Below, piece after piece: positions 36,731 to 49,913 of a stretch of 64,000 nucleotides of DNA (position 1 is the first letter of the stretch; each line of letters begins with the position of its first letter). A model generated the notes under the pieces. It saw nothing but the letters and a program-made list of their open reading frames with translations. It was not told the origin of the DNA and did no database searches. The stretch covers positions 62,001-126,000 of the forward strand of contig JAGGHK010000003.1 in NCBI GenBank assembly GCA_024104275.1. The letters are read 5' to 3'. The DNA comes from Bifidobacterium sp. (lineage in GTDB: Bacteria > Actinomycetota > Actinomycetes > Actinomycetales > Bifidobacteriaceae). The position numbers and the translations under genes are program-made.

Positions 36731-37590
36731 TGATGTCTGAGCATCCACATATTCGTGCAGCCATGGGCAGCGACATCGGCAAGAGACGTCGCAACAACCA
36801 GGATACCGGGGTCAACGAATCCGGCGTCTATATGGTCTGCGACGGCATGGGTGGCGGCATCGGCGGCGAACGCGCCAGCGCCTTGACGGCCGAACAGTTC
36901 AAAGCCGTCGCCAGTGAACCCGTCAGGTCGCGGCAAATCATCGAAGCCGTGTTGGATGCGGCCCAGCACGACGTCTACGAGCTGGGCCAGGACCTCGGCG
37001 GCGTCGCCGGGACCACGGCCACCGGAATCATTCTTCCGGCTCGTCCCGCCGATGACGGCAGCGAACAGGCCCCGCTTTGGTATGTGGTCAATGTAGGCGA
37101 TTCCCGCACCTACCATTTCGACTTTGACGGGCAAGGCCGCGCGGTCGCATCCTCAATCAGCCATATCACCAAGGACCATTCCCAGCGCCAGCAGGCCATC
37201 GATTCCGGGCTGATGTCGCCGCAAATGGCCAACGCGACCATCCCCCGAAACGTCATCACCCAGTGCATCGGTGCGCCGCAAGGCATCAAGCCCGATTTCT
37301 ACGCGGTGGTGCCGTCCGGCCGTTTCATCGTCTGCTCGGACGGGCTTTATTCCGAAGTCGCCGATGCCAAAATCGCAACAATCAGCCAGGCGAACCTCGA
37401 TCCGCAGCTCGCGGTCGAAGCGCTGATTCGCGCCGCGCTCCATGCCGGCGGAGACGACAATATCACCGTCATCGTCGTCGATGTGTGGCCGGACGCACCT
37501 TACGGCGAGCCTTGGCACGCCAGCAAACTTGACGATGGCGAGGAGCTGGAGACCATCGGGGATGTGACGCTGGACAGTCTGCATACATAA
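36730..37590 (+). CDS. prpC: PP2C-family protein phosphatase
   Basis: A 286-residue metal-dependent Ser/Thr phosphatase, expected to reverse the kinase at the head of this operon. Motifs are present: GSDIGKRRRNNQDTGVN near residue 12 (metal Asp), VCDGMGGGIGGERAS near 35 (metal DGMGG), VVNVGDSRTYHF near 120, VCSDGLYSEV near 200 and AGGDDNITVIVVDV near 238. The product is soluble. ATG 36730 overlaps the upstream TGA and follows GGAAAGG; a second ATG at 36733 is equally good. Last gene of the tightly coupled run. Confidence 0.94.
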   Translation: MMSEHPHIRAAMGSDIGKRRRNNQDTGVNESGVYMVCDGMGGGIGGERASALTAEQFKAVASEPVRSRQIIEAVLDAAQHDVYELGQDLGGVAGTTATGIILPARPADDGSEQAPLWYVVNVGDSRTYHFDFDGQGRAVASSISHITKDHSQRQQAIDSGLMSPQMANATIPRNVITQCIGAPQGIKPDFYAVVPSGRFIVCSDGLYSEVADAKIATISQANLDPQLAVEALIRAALHAGGDDNITVIVVDVWPDAPYGEPWHASKLDDGEELETIGDVTLDSLHT

Positions 37591-37635
37591 ATTTCCATCA
37601 ATCTTCGGTTTCCGTTTCATGCCCATGCCATCCGC

Positions 37636-37664
37636 GCGACATAACGGAAATCAACCGATATAAT
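37636..37664 (+). promoter_or_regulatory. Candidate promoter of the LRV gene
   Basis: GCGACA, a 17-base spacer and TATAAT at 37659-37664, about 80 bases before the LRV start. This suggests the LRV gene can be expressed apart from the kinase operon. The 37591-37750 interval holds no gene. Confidence 0.55.
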
Positions 37665-37750
37665 CGTTTGTTAGTGAAGTTGTGCATTATCGATATTAAA
37701 AGCCGATGAACGTCGAGCATTCATCCGATTAGAAAGAGAAGTGAAGTACC

Positions 37751-38386
37751 ATGGTTGATTACGACACCGCCGTCGCCGTTGTTCAGGATTCCGAGGCAGA
37801 CCCGGTCATGCTGGCGAAAGTCGCCTATGAAAACCCCGATTTCGGCGCGAACGTGGCCGCGAACCCGCGTGCCTACCCGGGGCTGAAGCGCTGGCTCGCC
37901 CAGTTCGGAGATGACCGCGCCCGCGAGACGCTCAAATCCATGGGCTTCGAGGTGCCGGACCAGGGGGTTTCGCCTCAGGAAGCGCCGGCACAGCAGGCCG
38001 CCGCACAACCTCAGGCTTCCGCAAGTTCGTATTACAGCGGGCAGCAAGCACAACCGCAGACTTCAACGCCGTATATCGCCGATCAGCAGGCAGCAAGCGG
38101 CCAGTATGCCGCCGCAAATCAATATGCGGCGCAACAACAGCCGACCGCTGCCGCTGCGGACTGCGGCAACCAGCAGATGCCTGTCGCCACGAACGCCTAC
38201 GGCTACACCGCCGAGCAGGCGCTGGATCCGAACACAGACCAGATGACCATCGCCAGCATCGCCCAGTACGCCCCCGAGCTGCGTCCGTGCCTCGCCCGCA
38301 ATCCCAACACCTATCCGGAGCTCCTGAACTGGCTTGCCCAGCTTCACGACCCCGCCATCGACGCCGCACTGGCAACGAGGCAATAA
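37751..38386 (+). CDS. Variant leucine-rich repeat (LRV) protein
   Basis: A 211-residue soluble protein with two similar blocks around a Gln/Ala-rich linker. Block one (about 17-60) has MLAKVAYENPDFGANVAANP and LKRWLAQFG. Block two (about 155-205) has SIAQYAPELRPCLARNP and LLNWLAQLHDPAIDAAL. The shared pattern is Pro-x-Leu/Phe, Ala-x-Asn-Pro, Tyr, Leu, Trp-Leu-Ala. The C-terminus of the FHA protein at 1-1730 carries the same pattern. LRV repeats are alpha/3-10 helical protein-binding units. Its place beside a kinase, phosphatase and FHA gene suggests a part in phospho-signalling (inferred). Confidence 0.75.
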   Translation: MVDYDTAVAVVQDSEADPVMLAKVAYENPDFGANVAANPRAYPGLKRWLAQFGDDRARETLKSMGFEVPDQGVSPQEAPAQQAAAQPQASASSYYSGQQAQPQTSTPYIADQQAASGQYAAANQYAAQQQPTAAAADCGNQQMPVATNAYGYTAEQALDPNTDQMTIASIAQYAPELRPCLARNPNTYPELLNWLAQLHDPAIDAALATRQ

Positions 38387-38416
38387 TAGCCACCGGTTTA
38401 TAAACGAAAAAGTAGA

Positions 38417-38454
38417 TGTCCCGCTACCTGTCGAAAAGGTGAGGTAGCAGGACA
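38417..38454. terminator. Bidirectional terminator between LRV and FHA genes
   Basis: GTCCCGCTACCT pairs with AGGTAGCAGGAC (one mismatch) between two convergent genes. TTTGTTACTTT follows on the plus strand. Confidence 0.75.
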
Positions 38455-38507
38455 TTTGTTACTTTATATTACTAAATCTTTAAAGCGGTTTCTCAGCCGA
38501 ACTCGTC

Positions 38508-39116
38508 TCAGCCCTCAACTTCTGTGAGCTTGAAGAACTGGTCGCCGATACGCAACGTCGTGGGAGCCTTCAGCAGAACCGGACTGTCCTTGACCTGCTG
38601 CTCGTGGTCATCTTCGATGATATACGTGCCGTTGAGCGAACCGTAGTCCTCAATCCACAGCGTGCCATCCTTGTCGTAGCTCACGGCGGCGTGGTTGCGC
38701 GAAACCGTGCGCGTCGGGTCGGCGAGCTTGATGGACATCGCACCTTCCGGCACGGTAGCCGAAACGTTGCGGCCGAGCAAGGCGCTCTTGTCGAGCAGAA
38801 TATCCTGACCGGTGGCATCATTATGAAGACGATAGCGCTTCTTCGGCTTTTCGGCCATGAACGCGGTGGAAAGCACCGTTCCGTCCCAGTCTTCGATATC
38901 GCCCTCGCTGTTGGTCTGCGGGGCGGACGAACTCCAGGAATCGTCTGCGGCAGGCTTCTGCGCCTCGACGGCCTTATCCACAAGCGCCTGCGGGGTCTGG
39001 GCGGCGCTTGAATCCTGCGCGGGCTCATCGGCAACGGCCTGATTTGCGGATACTACTGTGGCGTCATCGTCATACCAACCCAGCTCTGGTGGCGGCGGAA
39101 AAGGCAAAGTGCTCAT
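38508..39116 (-). CDS. FHA-domain protein
   Basis: A 202-residue soluble protein. The first 85 residues are Ala/Gln/Asp-rich, starting MSTLPFPPPPELGWYDDDAT. The FHA domain (about 95-198) shows LLGRNVSATVP, DPTRTVSRNHAAVSYD and YGSLNGTYI, the Arg/Ser/His and Asn blocks that bind phosphothreonine. A TVVS/GTVL-type Thr in the N-terminal region could be a kinase target, as in GarA-like proteins, but this is inference. Start at 39116 because the longer frame to 39203 has no family support; its ribosome site is weak. Convergent with the LRV gene, closing the kinase locus. Confidence 0.9.
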   Translation of the reverse strand: MSTLPFPPPPELGWYDDDATVVSANQAVADEPAQDSSAAQTPQALVDKAVEAQKPAADDSWSSSAPQTNSEGDIEDWDGTVLSTAFMAEKPKKRYRLHNDATGQDILLDKSALLGRNVSATVPEGAMSIKLADPTRTVSRNHAAVSYDKDGTLWIEDYGSLNGTYIIEDDHEQQVKDSPVLLKAPTTLRIGDQFFKLTEVEG

Positions 39117-39186
39117 AGTCACAATTTTACCGCAGAACCGCAACATTTTTGGGCAACATCGGCGGTACCCACCAAGCCAACCGGGG

Positions 39187-39246
39187 GCTATCCCAACCGC
39201 CACACTGCTATCCCAACCGTGGCACTGCTATCCCAATGCGGCCAGG
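39187..39246. repeat. Three tandem 20-base repeats
   Basis: GCTATCCCAACCGCCACACT, then GCTATCCCAACCGTGGCACT, then a weaker third unit beginning GCTATCCCAA. Exact 20-base period. It lies upstream of the FHA gene start. Confidence 0.85.
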
Positions 39247-39313
39247 CCCACCCTCAACCGGAGTCGCAGCCGCTACCTGACCACTAACCTGTTGCTTCCA
39301 ACCGGCCACTCAT

Positions 39314-39399
39314 GCCACAAATCGGTCACTCATGCCACAAGACGTTGATTTTTCGCAGGAAAAACACACATCATGAGGCACTAGTGACCGATTTGTGGC
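39314..39399. repeat. Large inverted repeat between FHA and rpoC genes
   Basis: 23-base arms (39314-39336 and 39377-39399) match at 21 positions; both contain GCCACAAATCGGTCACT or its complement. The GCCACAA unit repeats at 39334-39340 and again inverted near 39413-39421, so the element is a nested palindrome. No gene lies in 39117-39534. Confidence 0.8.
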
Positions 39400-39451
39400 A
39401 CTAATGACGGATTCGTGGCACTACTTGACCGGCCAGGGGCCGCACCTACAA

Positions 39452-39487
39452 ATTTGTCCCGGTACGCGTTCACGCATCGGGACAAAT
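39452..39487 (-). terminator. Terminator after rpoC
   Basis: ATTTGTCCCG and CGGGACAAAT are perfect 10-base arms with a GC-rich loop, 47 bases past the rpoC stop. Confidence 0.65.
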
Positions 39488-39534
39488 CGTAGACGTTTAG
39501 CCTATCCGACTTTTGCAGCCGGACTCAACCTTCC

Positions 39535-42500
39535 TCAGGCCTGCGAGGCGGAGTTGTCGGTTCCAGTGCCGGAGTTGGTGTCGGTGCCGAAATCGGTGTC
39601 GCCACCGAGCTCCGTGGCCCCGCCCTGATCGTTGAGGAAGTCATCGGGGTTGAAGTCGTCGCCGAGCTTCAGGTCGCCGAAGTCGATATTGGAGAAGTCC
39701 ATATCGTCCATGCCGCCTTCGCCGAAGTCGGCGCCCGTGCCATCGCCACCCAGGCCGAAATTCGGGTAGATGGTGTCGCGGATGGCCTTGTCGGGCTCGA
39801 CCGTCGCGTTGCGATAACGTGCAAGGCCAGTGCCGGCAGGGATGAGCTTGCCGATGATGACGTTCTCCTTCAAGCCCTTGAGCTCGTCGGACTTCTGCTC
39901 CAAGGCGGCCTCCGTAAGCACGCGGGTGGTCTCCTGGAACGAAGCGGCGGAGAGCCAGGAATCGGTGGCCAGCGAAGCCTTGGTGATGCCCAGAAGCTCC
40001 GGGCGGCCTGCGGCAGGCTTGCCGCCTTCCTTGACGGCCTTCATGTTGGCGTCGCGGAACTTGGCCTGATCGACCAGCTCGCCGGGCAAGAGGCTCGTGG
40101 AGCCGGAATCGATCACCGTGATGCGGCGAAGCATCTGGTGGACGATGACCTCGAGGTGCTTGTCGTGGATATCCACGCCCTGGGAGCGGTACACGTCGTG
40201 CACGCCCTCGACGATGTTGACCTGAGCCGCACGAGGACCAAGGATGCGAAGAATCTTCTTCGGATCGACGGAGCCTTCGATCAGCTGGGTGCCGGTGTCG
40301 ACATGGTCGCCGTCCTTGACCAGGAGCGGCGCGCGACGGGTCACCGGGTAGGTGATCGGTTCGATCGTCGTGTCGTCCGGGGTCAGCGTGACCTGGCGGC
40401 CGTGGTCGGAATCCTCGACCTTGACGGTGCCCGGGTATTCCGTGATCGGCGCCTCGCCCTTAGGCGTACGCGCCTCGAAGAGCTCGGTGACACGGGGAAG
40501 ACCCTGGGTGATATCGGAAGCGGAAGCGACGCCACCGGAGTGGAAGGAACGAAGCGTAAGCTGCGTACCAGGCTCGCCGATGGACTGTGCCGCGACGACG
40601 CCGACGGCCTCGCCGACATCCACCAAGCGGTTGGTGGCCAGCGACCAGCCATAGCACTTCGCGCACACGCCGCGCTTGGACTCGCAGGTCAGCACAGAAC
40701 GCGCCTTGACCTCCTCGACGCCGTGAGCGACCATATCGCGCAGGACGTCCATGGACATGGCATCATCGCGCTTGTAAAGCACGGTCTTGCCGTCCTTCGG
40801 GTCGATGACGTCTTCGGCGAGCAGACGGGAGTACGGGCCACCGTCCGCGTCCTTGACGAGCACGAGATTGCCGTCCTCGTCGCGGTCGGCGATCTTAATC
40901 GCCAAACCCTTCTTGGTGCCGCAGTCTTCTTCGCGAACGATGACCTCCTGGGCCACGTCGACGAGACGACGGGTGAGGTAGCCGGATTCCGCGGTACGAA
41001 GTGCGGTATCGGCCAGACCCTTGCGGGCGCCGTGCTGGGAGATGAAGTATTCCAGGACGGAAAGGCCTTCGCGGTAGTTGGACTTGACCGGGCGGGAGAT
41101 GATCTCGCCCTTCGGGTTCGCCACCAAGCCGCGCATGCCGGAAATCTGGCGAATCTGCATCCAGTTGCCACGGGCTCCGGACTGCACCATGATGTTGACG
41201 TTGTTGTCGTCCTTGAAGTTATCGCGCATGGCGTCCGCGACCTTGTCGGTGCATTCGGTCCACAGGTTGATGAGCTCCTGACGGCGTTCCTCTTCGGTCA
41301 ACAGACCCATGTCGTACTGGTCGTTGACCTTGTCGGCCTGGCCTTCGTAGTCGTGGATGATGGAGAGACGCTCCGGCGGCTCGACGATGTCGGAGAAGGA
41401 CATCGTGACGCCCGACCAAGGAGCGCGGGTGAAGCCGAGATCCTTCAAGGCGTCTAGCGTCGCGGCCACCTGGGCGGTGGAGTAACGCGTGGCGATGTCG
41501 TCGACGATCGTGGAGAGCTTGCCCTTGGCGACCTGTTCGTTGATGAACGGGTAGTCGACAGGCAGGGTCTCGTTGAACTTCAAGCGGCCGTAGGAAGTGG
41601 CGAAGAGGTAGGAACCGTCCTTGAAACGCTCTTCCTTGACCACGTCCGGGCTGCCCAGCTCAGGGTCGGTAACCTTGAGCTCGCCCGGCTCCCAATCCTT
41701 GGGGAGCACGAAGTCCTTGGGCAGGCGCACGAGCACCTTGGCTTGAACATCGACATCGTGACGGTCGACGGCCATGCGCAGTTCCTCGACGGAACCAAGC
41801 ACGCGGCCCTGGCCTTTTGCGCCTTCCACCACGGTGGAAAGGAAGTAAAGACCCAAGATCATATCCTGAGAAGGCATGGTCACGGTGTGGCCGTCTGCCG
41901 GCTTCAGAATGTTGTCGGAAGCCATCATGAGGCTTCGGGCCTCGGCCTGTGCCTCGACGCTCAGCGGGAGGTGGACGGCCATCTGGTCGCCATCGAAGTC
42001 CGCGTTGAATGCGGCGCAAGCGAGCGGCGGCAGGTGGATGGCCTTGCCTTCGACCAGAATCGGCTCGAAGGCCTGGATGCCGAGCCTGTGCAGCGTAGGC
42101 GCACGGTTCAGGAGCACCGGGTGTTCGCTGATGACGTCTTCAAGCACGTCCCAGACGGACGAATCCTGACGGTCGACCAGACGCTTCGCGCTCTTCATGT
42201 TCTGCGCGTAGTTCTGGTCCACGAGCTTCTTGATGACAAAGGGCTTGAAGAGCTCCAGAGCCATCGGCTTCGGCAGGCCGCACTGGTGCATGCGCAGCGA
42301 CGGGCCGACGACGATTACGGAACGGCCGGAGTAATCCACGCGCTTACCCAAGAGGTTCTGGCGGAAACGGCCCTGCTTGCCCTTGAGCATGTCGGAAAGC
42401 GACTTCAGCGGGCGGTTGGAGGCGCCGGTGACCGGGCGACCACGACGGCCGTTGTCGAACAGGGAGTCGACGGCCTCCTGCAGCATGCGCTTCTCGTTGT

Positions 42501-43605
42501 TGAGCATGATCTCGGGGGCGCCGAGCTCGATAAGCCTCTTCAAACGGTTGTTGCGGTTGATCACACGACGATAGAGATCGTTCAAATCGGAAGTCGCGAA
42601 ACGGCCGCCGTCGAGCTGGACCATCGGGCGCAGGTCAGGCGGAATGACCGGGATGGCGTTGAGGACCATCGCCTCGGGCTTGTTGTCCGTGGTGAGGAAG
42701 GCGTTGACGACCTTCAAACGCTTCAGGGCGCGGGCCTTGCGCTGGCCGGAGCCGGTGTCGATTTCCTCGCGAAGCTGCTTGGCGGCACCTTCGAGGTCGA
42801 AGTCGCGCAGACGCTTCTGAATGGCTTCGGCGCCCATGGAGCCTTCGAAATAGTCGCCGTAGCGGTCGACCATTTCCTGCCACAGGTCCACGTCGCCTTC
42901 CATATCGCCCGGCTTCAAGGTCTTGAAGCGGTCGAACACGGCGGCGAGGCGCTGGGCCTGGTCGTCGTAGCGCTGGCGGATGGACGCCATCTCGCGCTCG
43001 GCGGAGTTGCGCATCTTGGACTTGGCGCTGCCCTTGGCCTCACCGCTCGCCTCGAGCTCGGCCATATCGGACTCAAGCTTCTTGGCGCGTTCCTCGATCT
43101 CGTTGTCGCGGCGCTTGTTGAGTTGCGCGATCTCGGTGTCGAATTCGTCCTGCAGATCCGGCAGATCCTGCTGGCGTTGCTCTTCGTCCACACTCGTGAC
43201 CATGTAGGCCGCGAAGTAGATGACCTTCTCGAGGTCCTTCGGCGCGATGTCGAGCAGATAGCCCAAGCGGCTCGGCACACCCTTGAAGAACCAGATGTGG
43301 GTGACCGGTGCGGCCAATTCGATGTGGCCCATGCGCTCACGGCGGACGCGGGATTTGGTGACCTCCACGCCGCAGCGTTCGCAGACGATGCCCTTGAAAC
43401 GGACGCGCTTGTATTTGCCGCAGGCGCACTCCCAGTCGCGGGTCGGCCCGAAGATCTGCTCTCCGAACAGGCCGTCCTTCTCGGGCTTCAAAGTTCTATA
43501 GTTGATGGTTTCCGGCTTCTTGACTTCGCCGTAGCTCCAGTTGTGGATGTCCTCGGTTGTGGCGAGTCCGATCCTCAGTTTGTCAAATGCGTTGACGTCC
43601 AGCAC
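39535..43605 (-). CDS. rpoC: RNA polymerase beta' subunit
   Basis: A 1356-residue beta' subunit, which holds the catalytic magnesium of RNA polymerase. Landmarks: the zinc-binding [20 protein letters not shown] near residue 60, the clamp region, [18 protein letters not shown] near 340, the active-site [14 protein letters not shown] near 458, and [18 protein letters not shown] near 900. The Asp/Gly-rich C-terminus is usual for actinobacteria. GTG 43605 ([14 protein letters not shown]) is chosen for AGGACAACATA before it and family agreement; the ATG at 43635 would add ten unrelated residues. Co-oriented with rpoB, 132 bases apart. Confidence 0.98.
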   Translation of the reverse strand: MLDVNAFDKLRIGLATTEDIHNWSYGEVKKPETINYRTLKPEKDGLFGEQIFGPTRDWECACGKYKRVRFKGIVCERCGVEVTKSRVRRERMGHIELAAPVTHIWFFKGVPSRLGYLLDIAPKDLEKVIYFAAYMVTSVDEEQRQQDLPDLQDEFDTEIAQLNKRRDNEIEERAKKLESDMAELEASGEAKGSAKSKMRNSAEREMASIRQRYDDQAQRLAAVFDRFKTLKPGDMEGDVDLWQEMVDRYGDYFEGSMGAEAIQKRLRDFDLEGAAKQLREEIDTGSGQRKARALKRLKVVNAFLTTDNKPEAMVLNAIPVIPPDLRPMVQLDGGRFATSDLNDLYRRVINRNNRLKRLIELGAPEIMLNNEKRMLQEAVDSLFDNGRRGRPVTGASNRPLKSLSDMLKGKQGRFRQNLLGKRVDYSGRSVIVVGPSLRMHQCGLPKPMALELFKPFVIKKLVDQNYAQNMKSAKRLVDRQDSSVWDVLEDVISEHPVLLNRAPTLHRLGIQAFEPILVEGKAIHLPPLACAAFNADFDGDQMAVHLPLSVEAQAEARSLMMASDNILKPADGHTVTMPSQDMILGLYFLSTVVEGAKGQGRVLGSVEELRMAVDRHDVDVQAKVLVRLPKDFVLPKDWEPGELKVTDPELGSPDVVKEERFKDGSYLFATSYGRLKFNETLPVDYPFINEQVAKGKLSTIVDDIATRYSTAQVAATLDALKDLGFTRAPWSGVTMSFSDIVEPPERLSIIHDYEGQADKVNDQYDMGLLTEEERRQELINLWTECTDKVADAMRDNFKDDNNVNIMVQSGARGNWMQIRQISGMRGLVANPKGEIISRPVKSNYREGLSVLEYFISQHGARKGLADTALRTAESGYLTRRLVDVAQEVIVREEDCGTKKGLAIKIADRDEDGNLVLVKDADGGPYSRLLAEDVIDPKDGKTVLYKRDDAMSMDVLRDMVAHGVEEVKARSVLTCESKRGVCAKCYGWSLATNRLVDVGEAVGVVAAQSIGEPGTQLTLRSFHSGGVASASDITQGLPRVTELFEARTPKGEAPITEYPGTVKVEDSDHGRQVTLTPDDTTIEPITYPVTRRAPLLVKDGDHVDTGTQLIEGSVDPKKILRILGPRAAQVNIVEGVHDVYRSQGVDIHDKHLEVIVHQMLRRITVIDSGSTSLLPGELVDQAKFRDANMKAVKEGGKPAAGRPELLGITKASLATDSWLSAASFQETTRVLTEAALEQKSDELKGLKENVIIGKLIPAGTGLARYRNATVEPDKAIRDTIYPNFGLGGDGTGADFGEGGMDDMDFSNIDFGDLKLGDDFNPDDFLNDQGGATELGGDTDFGTDTNSGTGTDNSASQA

Positions 43606-43658
43606 TATGTTGTCCTGTCTTCCAATTGGTAACAATTACGATTTTCGGCCGGCTTGCC

Positions 43659-43706
43659 GGGCTTGGTTCTTCGTAATACTTAGTATTCATTACGAAGCCA
43701 AGCCCC
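43659..43706. repeat. Hairpin in the rpoB-rpoC gap
   Basis: GGGCTTGG and CCAAGCCC enclose CTTCGTAAT / ATTACGAAG, a two-part stem of 17 pairs with a two-base bulge. It lies between rpoB and rpoC. Without a T-run it is more likely an RNA processing or partial-termination element than a full terminator. Confidence 0.7.
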
Positions 43707-43737
43707 GGGCTAAGCCGTATGTTTGTTAGCGTCGCCT

Positions 43738-47304
<3,567 letters not shown>

Positions 47305-47436
47305 TGGACGTTCCTTATCGCTCGCTTGATCTTGTTCTATATTCATTCGAGGAAACGCGCCGCAAACGGCTACACTACGCGGGCGCTTCGTCGTTAGAGC
47401 ATGCCCGCAATATGACACACCTTATGCAAAATAGTC

Positions 47437-47442
47437 ATTATA
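47437..47442 (-). promoter_or_regulatory. Candidate -10 box of the rpoB promoter
   Basis: TATAAT on the minus strand, giving a leader of about 125 bases before the TTG start. No good -35 was seen. The rest of 47305-47628 holds an inverted repeat and no gene. Confidence 0.45.
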
Positions 47443-47560
47443 CACGAAAGTACGACAAGATTGCGCGTGCATCACAAGGATGTTGACGTTTTAGACCTTC
47501 GTGAAACAAAACAAATCATCAGCTATCACAAAAGACATCTTTGATTCCAGCGAATTACAA

Positions 47561-47603
47561 GTCGGAAGCGGTTGTCAAAGAATTTTTGACAACCGCTTCC
47601 GAC
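47561..47603. repeat. Perfect 19-base inverted repeat
   Basis: The left arm at 47561-47579 starts GTCGGAAGCGGTTG and the right arm at 47585-47603 is its exact complement, with a 5-base loop. It lies 25 bases past the antitoxin-like gene and probably terminates it, although no long T-run follows. Confidence 0.85.
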
Positions 47604-47628
47604 GGCAAGAATCACCTACATACCAAAT

Positions 47629-47982
47629 TCAAGCAGGCTGTGCCGAGAGGTGGTGACGACCAAGGTATTCGGCCACAGCCTTGCGAATCAGAGCTGAGGT
47701 ATTCAGGTTCTCTTCTCTGGCTCCCGCAACAGTCCATGCATCGAGCTTCTCGGTAGTGCGGATTCTCCAAGTCTTCTTAGCGGGCTGACGCTCTTCCTCA
47801 CGCGGCCGTCCTTCGAAGATGGCCAATAGGCTCTCATCAGTAAGTGCGGGAGCATCCTCACCCCGATACACTTTTGTCCCTTTCACAGGCTTGATCTGCC
47901 CTTCTTCGGCCTGCCGATCCAGATCTTCCGACCATTCGCGAATTTCGTCGGTTTCCTTCGGCGTTCTGATGTTTTTGCTCAT
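47629..47982 (-). CDS. Ribbon-helix-helix antitoxin-like protein
   Basis: A 117-residue acidic protein. The C-terminal 45 residues (TWRIRTTEKLDAWTVAGARE then TSALIRKAVAEYLG) look like a CopG/MetJ ribbon-helix-helix: a short strand then two helices. The N-terminal part is Glu/Lys-rich (TDEIREWSEDLDRQAEEG) and probably toxin-binding. It follows the small gene upstream by 23 bases; AAAAGGAAG precedes its ATG. This order (effector first, RHH protein second) fits several toxin-antitoxin families. Assignment is by pattern, not by homology search. Confidence 0.65.
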   Translation of the reverse strand: MSKNIRTPKETDEIREWSEDLDRQAEEGQIKPVKGTKVYRGEDAPALTDESLLAIFEGRPREEERQPAKKTWRIRTTEKLDAWTVAGAREENLNTSALIRKAVAEYLGRHHLSAQPA

Positions 47983-48005
47983 TTTTCTTACTTCCTTTTA
48001 AAGTG

Positions 48006-48269
48006 TTATTTTCTAGTGAGATGACGCCAGTTGTCGGTCACGCTCATCGCGTGGAAAGCATGCAGCGTACCATCCTTCCAGCGCGCGACGCCTACTTCCA
48101 GCCAGTTGTCCTTAAGCGCACCTTCGTGTGGATGGCCGACAAACATGAAGGTCAACTGTCCACGTCTCCCCTCAGTCATCTCGTAACCGACCGCATGGAG
48201 GACTGCATACCTGATTTCCTCGTCTTTACACCCGTGTTTGCGGGCCGATTCCTCTATCTCGATTACCAT
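48006..48269 (-). CDS. Small toxin-like protein of a putative toxin-antitoxin pair
   Basis: An 87-residue protein starting MVIEIEESARKHGCKDEEIR. It has one helical N-terminus with KHG and a beta-rich C-terminus (LTFMFVGHPHEG, WLEVGVARWKDGTLHAFHAM). Small actinobacterial proteins with a KHG...LEVGV...HAM layout are often encoded beside RHH/antitoxin genes and are described as toxin-like. No catalytic site is claimed. The ATG is 6 bases after a -10 box, so the mRNA should be leaderless. Operon with the RHH gene downstream. Confidence 0.6.
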   Translation of the reverse strand: MVIEIEESARKHGCKDEEIRYAVLHAVGYEMTEGRRGQLTFMFVGHPHEGALKDNWLEVGVARWKDGTLHAFHAMSVTDNWRHLTRK

Positions 48270-48275
48270 GACACT

Positions 48276-48304
48276 ATTATACTACAAACTAGTGCTACAT
48301 TCAA
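48276..48304 (-). promoter_or_regulatory. Promoter of the toxin-antitoxin-like pair, leaderless start
   Basis: On the minus strand TTGAAT, a 17-base spacer and TATAAT (48281-48276), then AGTGTC and the ATG of the toxin-like gene at 48269. A normal start site would fall on the A of ATG. TGTAG recurs three times (TGTAGTAT, TGTAGCAC, TGTAGTAT) across the promoter, a likely site for autoregulation by the RHH protein. Confidence 0.75.
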
Positions 48305-48353
48305 ATACTACATTGTGAAGTCCGATCCAAACTGGAAACGGGAGTTACTCGTC

Positions 48354-49913
48354 TCAGCGCAAGCTGATGGCGTTGCGACGGCGGAGGCGGGAGACGGCGG
48401 CGGTGACCAGAGCGGCGGCTAGCGTCGCCAAGGCCAGCGGAAGGTAACGGTCGAACTTCGAACGCCAGCTTTCGCCCGTCATCGGCAGGGCGGAGACCAC
48501 GGGCATCGTGACATCCAGCGTGGCGACGGCCGAAACATTAGGATGTTCACTCCCCACACCGGTCGAGGTGATCGTGTCAGCCGCAGGAGCGTCCGCCGTC
48601 TCGATCTGCGCATCTCCGGCAAGCAGAACGCCGGAGGGAATCGGAATGCTGAACGCGCCGTCGGAACCGGTCGGACACGTCGCGCCGGCAGGCGAAGCCA
48701 CACCCGCAGCGCACGTCAGCGTCGTGGAGGCCGGCGACGAGCTGCCAGGCCAAGTGACCTTCACCGTGAAATTCGTCTCGCCGACGCGATGGGTGGCATC
48801 GGCCGAACCGTATACCGTGCCGGAAACCGTGCGCGCCGACTTGTCGAACGCAAGATTCGCGGGCACTGGAGCCACCACATCCACCGTCCTGGTCGGATAC
48901 GTGGCCGACACCGCCGAATCACCGTCGCTGGCGGTCGTCAGCTTCGCCTTGAACGCGTAGCCCAGCCCCGGGCCCGCCAGGTCGTCCGCGGCGAACAAGC
49001 TGGCCGGCACCGAAGCCGACCAGGCACACGACGTGGCCGTGCAGCCTGCCGTATCAATGGTTCCCTGCACCGTTGGGACCGCAGCGAAACCACTGCCGCT
49101 TGCCCGCTCCGGCGAGACCTCGACCTTGTCGACGGCCTCAACCGAAGCCCAGCCGTCCCCGACCGGCACTGTCCCGCTGACTTTCAGCGACTCGGTCAGC
49201 CCACTCACACCGGCCTCAGGCACCACATCCGTCACCGACGGCACCGGCAACGGCTTCCACACCACGTAGAGAGTTGTATCGACAGCATCCAACGGCAAAA
49301 ACACGCGTTGCCCGAAACCGTATTCCGGCGAAGTGGAATCCTTCTCAGAGTTCCAGCCGACCGCACGTTATCCCGGCCTTGAGAATCCCGCAGCCGAAGG
49401 CAGGACTTGCTGCGGCAATGGAAACGAACCCGCAATCGGCCCCGGCCCAGTACCAGAAGCACCGTTCGCATTAAAGGAGACGGAAGTCGATGCGCCAAAC
49501 CGACCATACCACTTCAGACCTGTAGGCGGTCGAGAACTGTCAGACACCACACCAGACCAAGAACCATCCTCAGCAAACCATGTGTCTCCTCGCGACCCGA
49601 GACCTGCATAATCAATCCAAGTGGTTTTTGCACCCATTCGGAAAAATTGCAACGATGCAGGCCCATTGAACATATAGTTCACATTAACTGAGTTGCTTGT
49701 TGTGTCAAGACCAGACATATCAAGTACACGCAACGAATCGCAACCATAAAACATCCAATACATCGTGGTCACGTGAGGCGGATTCCATCTGGACAAGTCC
49801 AATTTCGTCAATGAATTACAATCGCGAAAAGCTGCATAAAAGGGGTTATTGGCCAAAAATACGCATGACATAGCCGACACCGCCAAAAACATCGGCAATG
49901 CCGACAAACCCAT
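48354..49913 (-). pseudogene. Decayed BspA-like, LPXTG-anchored surface protein
   Basis: One reading frame of 520 codons, cut by a TAA at 49368-49370. The 5' part has BspA-type leucine-rich repeats (SLTKLDLSRWNPPHVTTMYW, LRVLDMSGLDTT). A Listeria/Bacteroides repeat follows (VSFNANGASGTG ... FSRPG). The TAA falls where the repeat's conserved Tyr (GYxFxGW) should be. Past it, the same frame continues with GWNSEKDS and TTLYVVWKP, Ig-like domains and a C-terminal sorting signal: ALPMTGESW, hydrophobic helix, RLRRR. The 5' end lacks a signal peptide, with a TAG in frame upstream. It is therefore the C-terminal remnant of a sortase substrate. Confidence 0.85.

Noticed and set aside
41743-43632. 629-codon plus-strand frame opposite rpoC
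   Set aside because: Antisense shadow of rpoC.
49371-49913. Separate intact small surface protein
   Set aside because: It is in the same frame as the downstream LPXTG part, ends mid-repeat at a Tyr position and lacks a signal peptide, so it is part of one broken gene.
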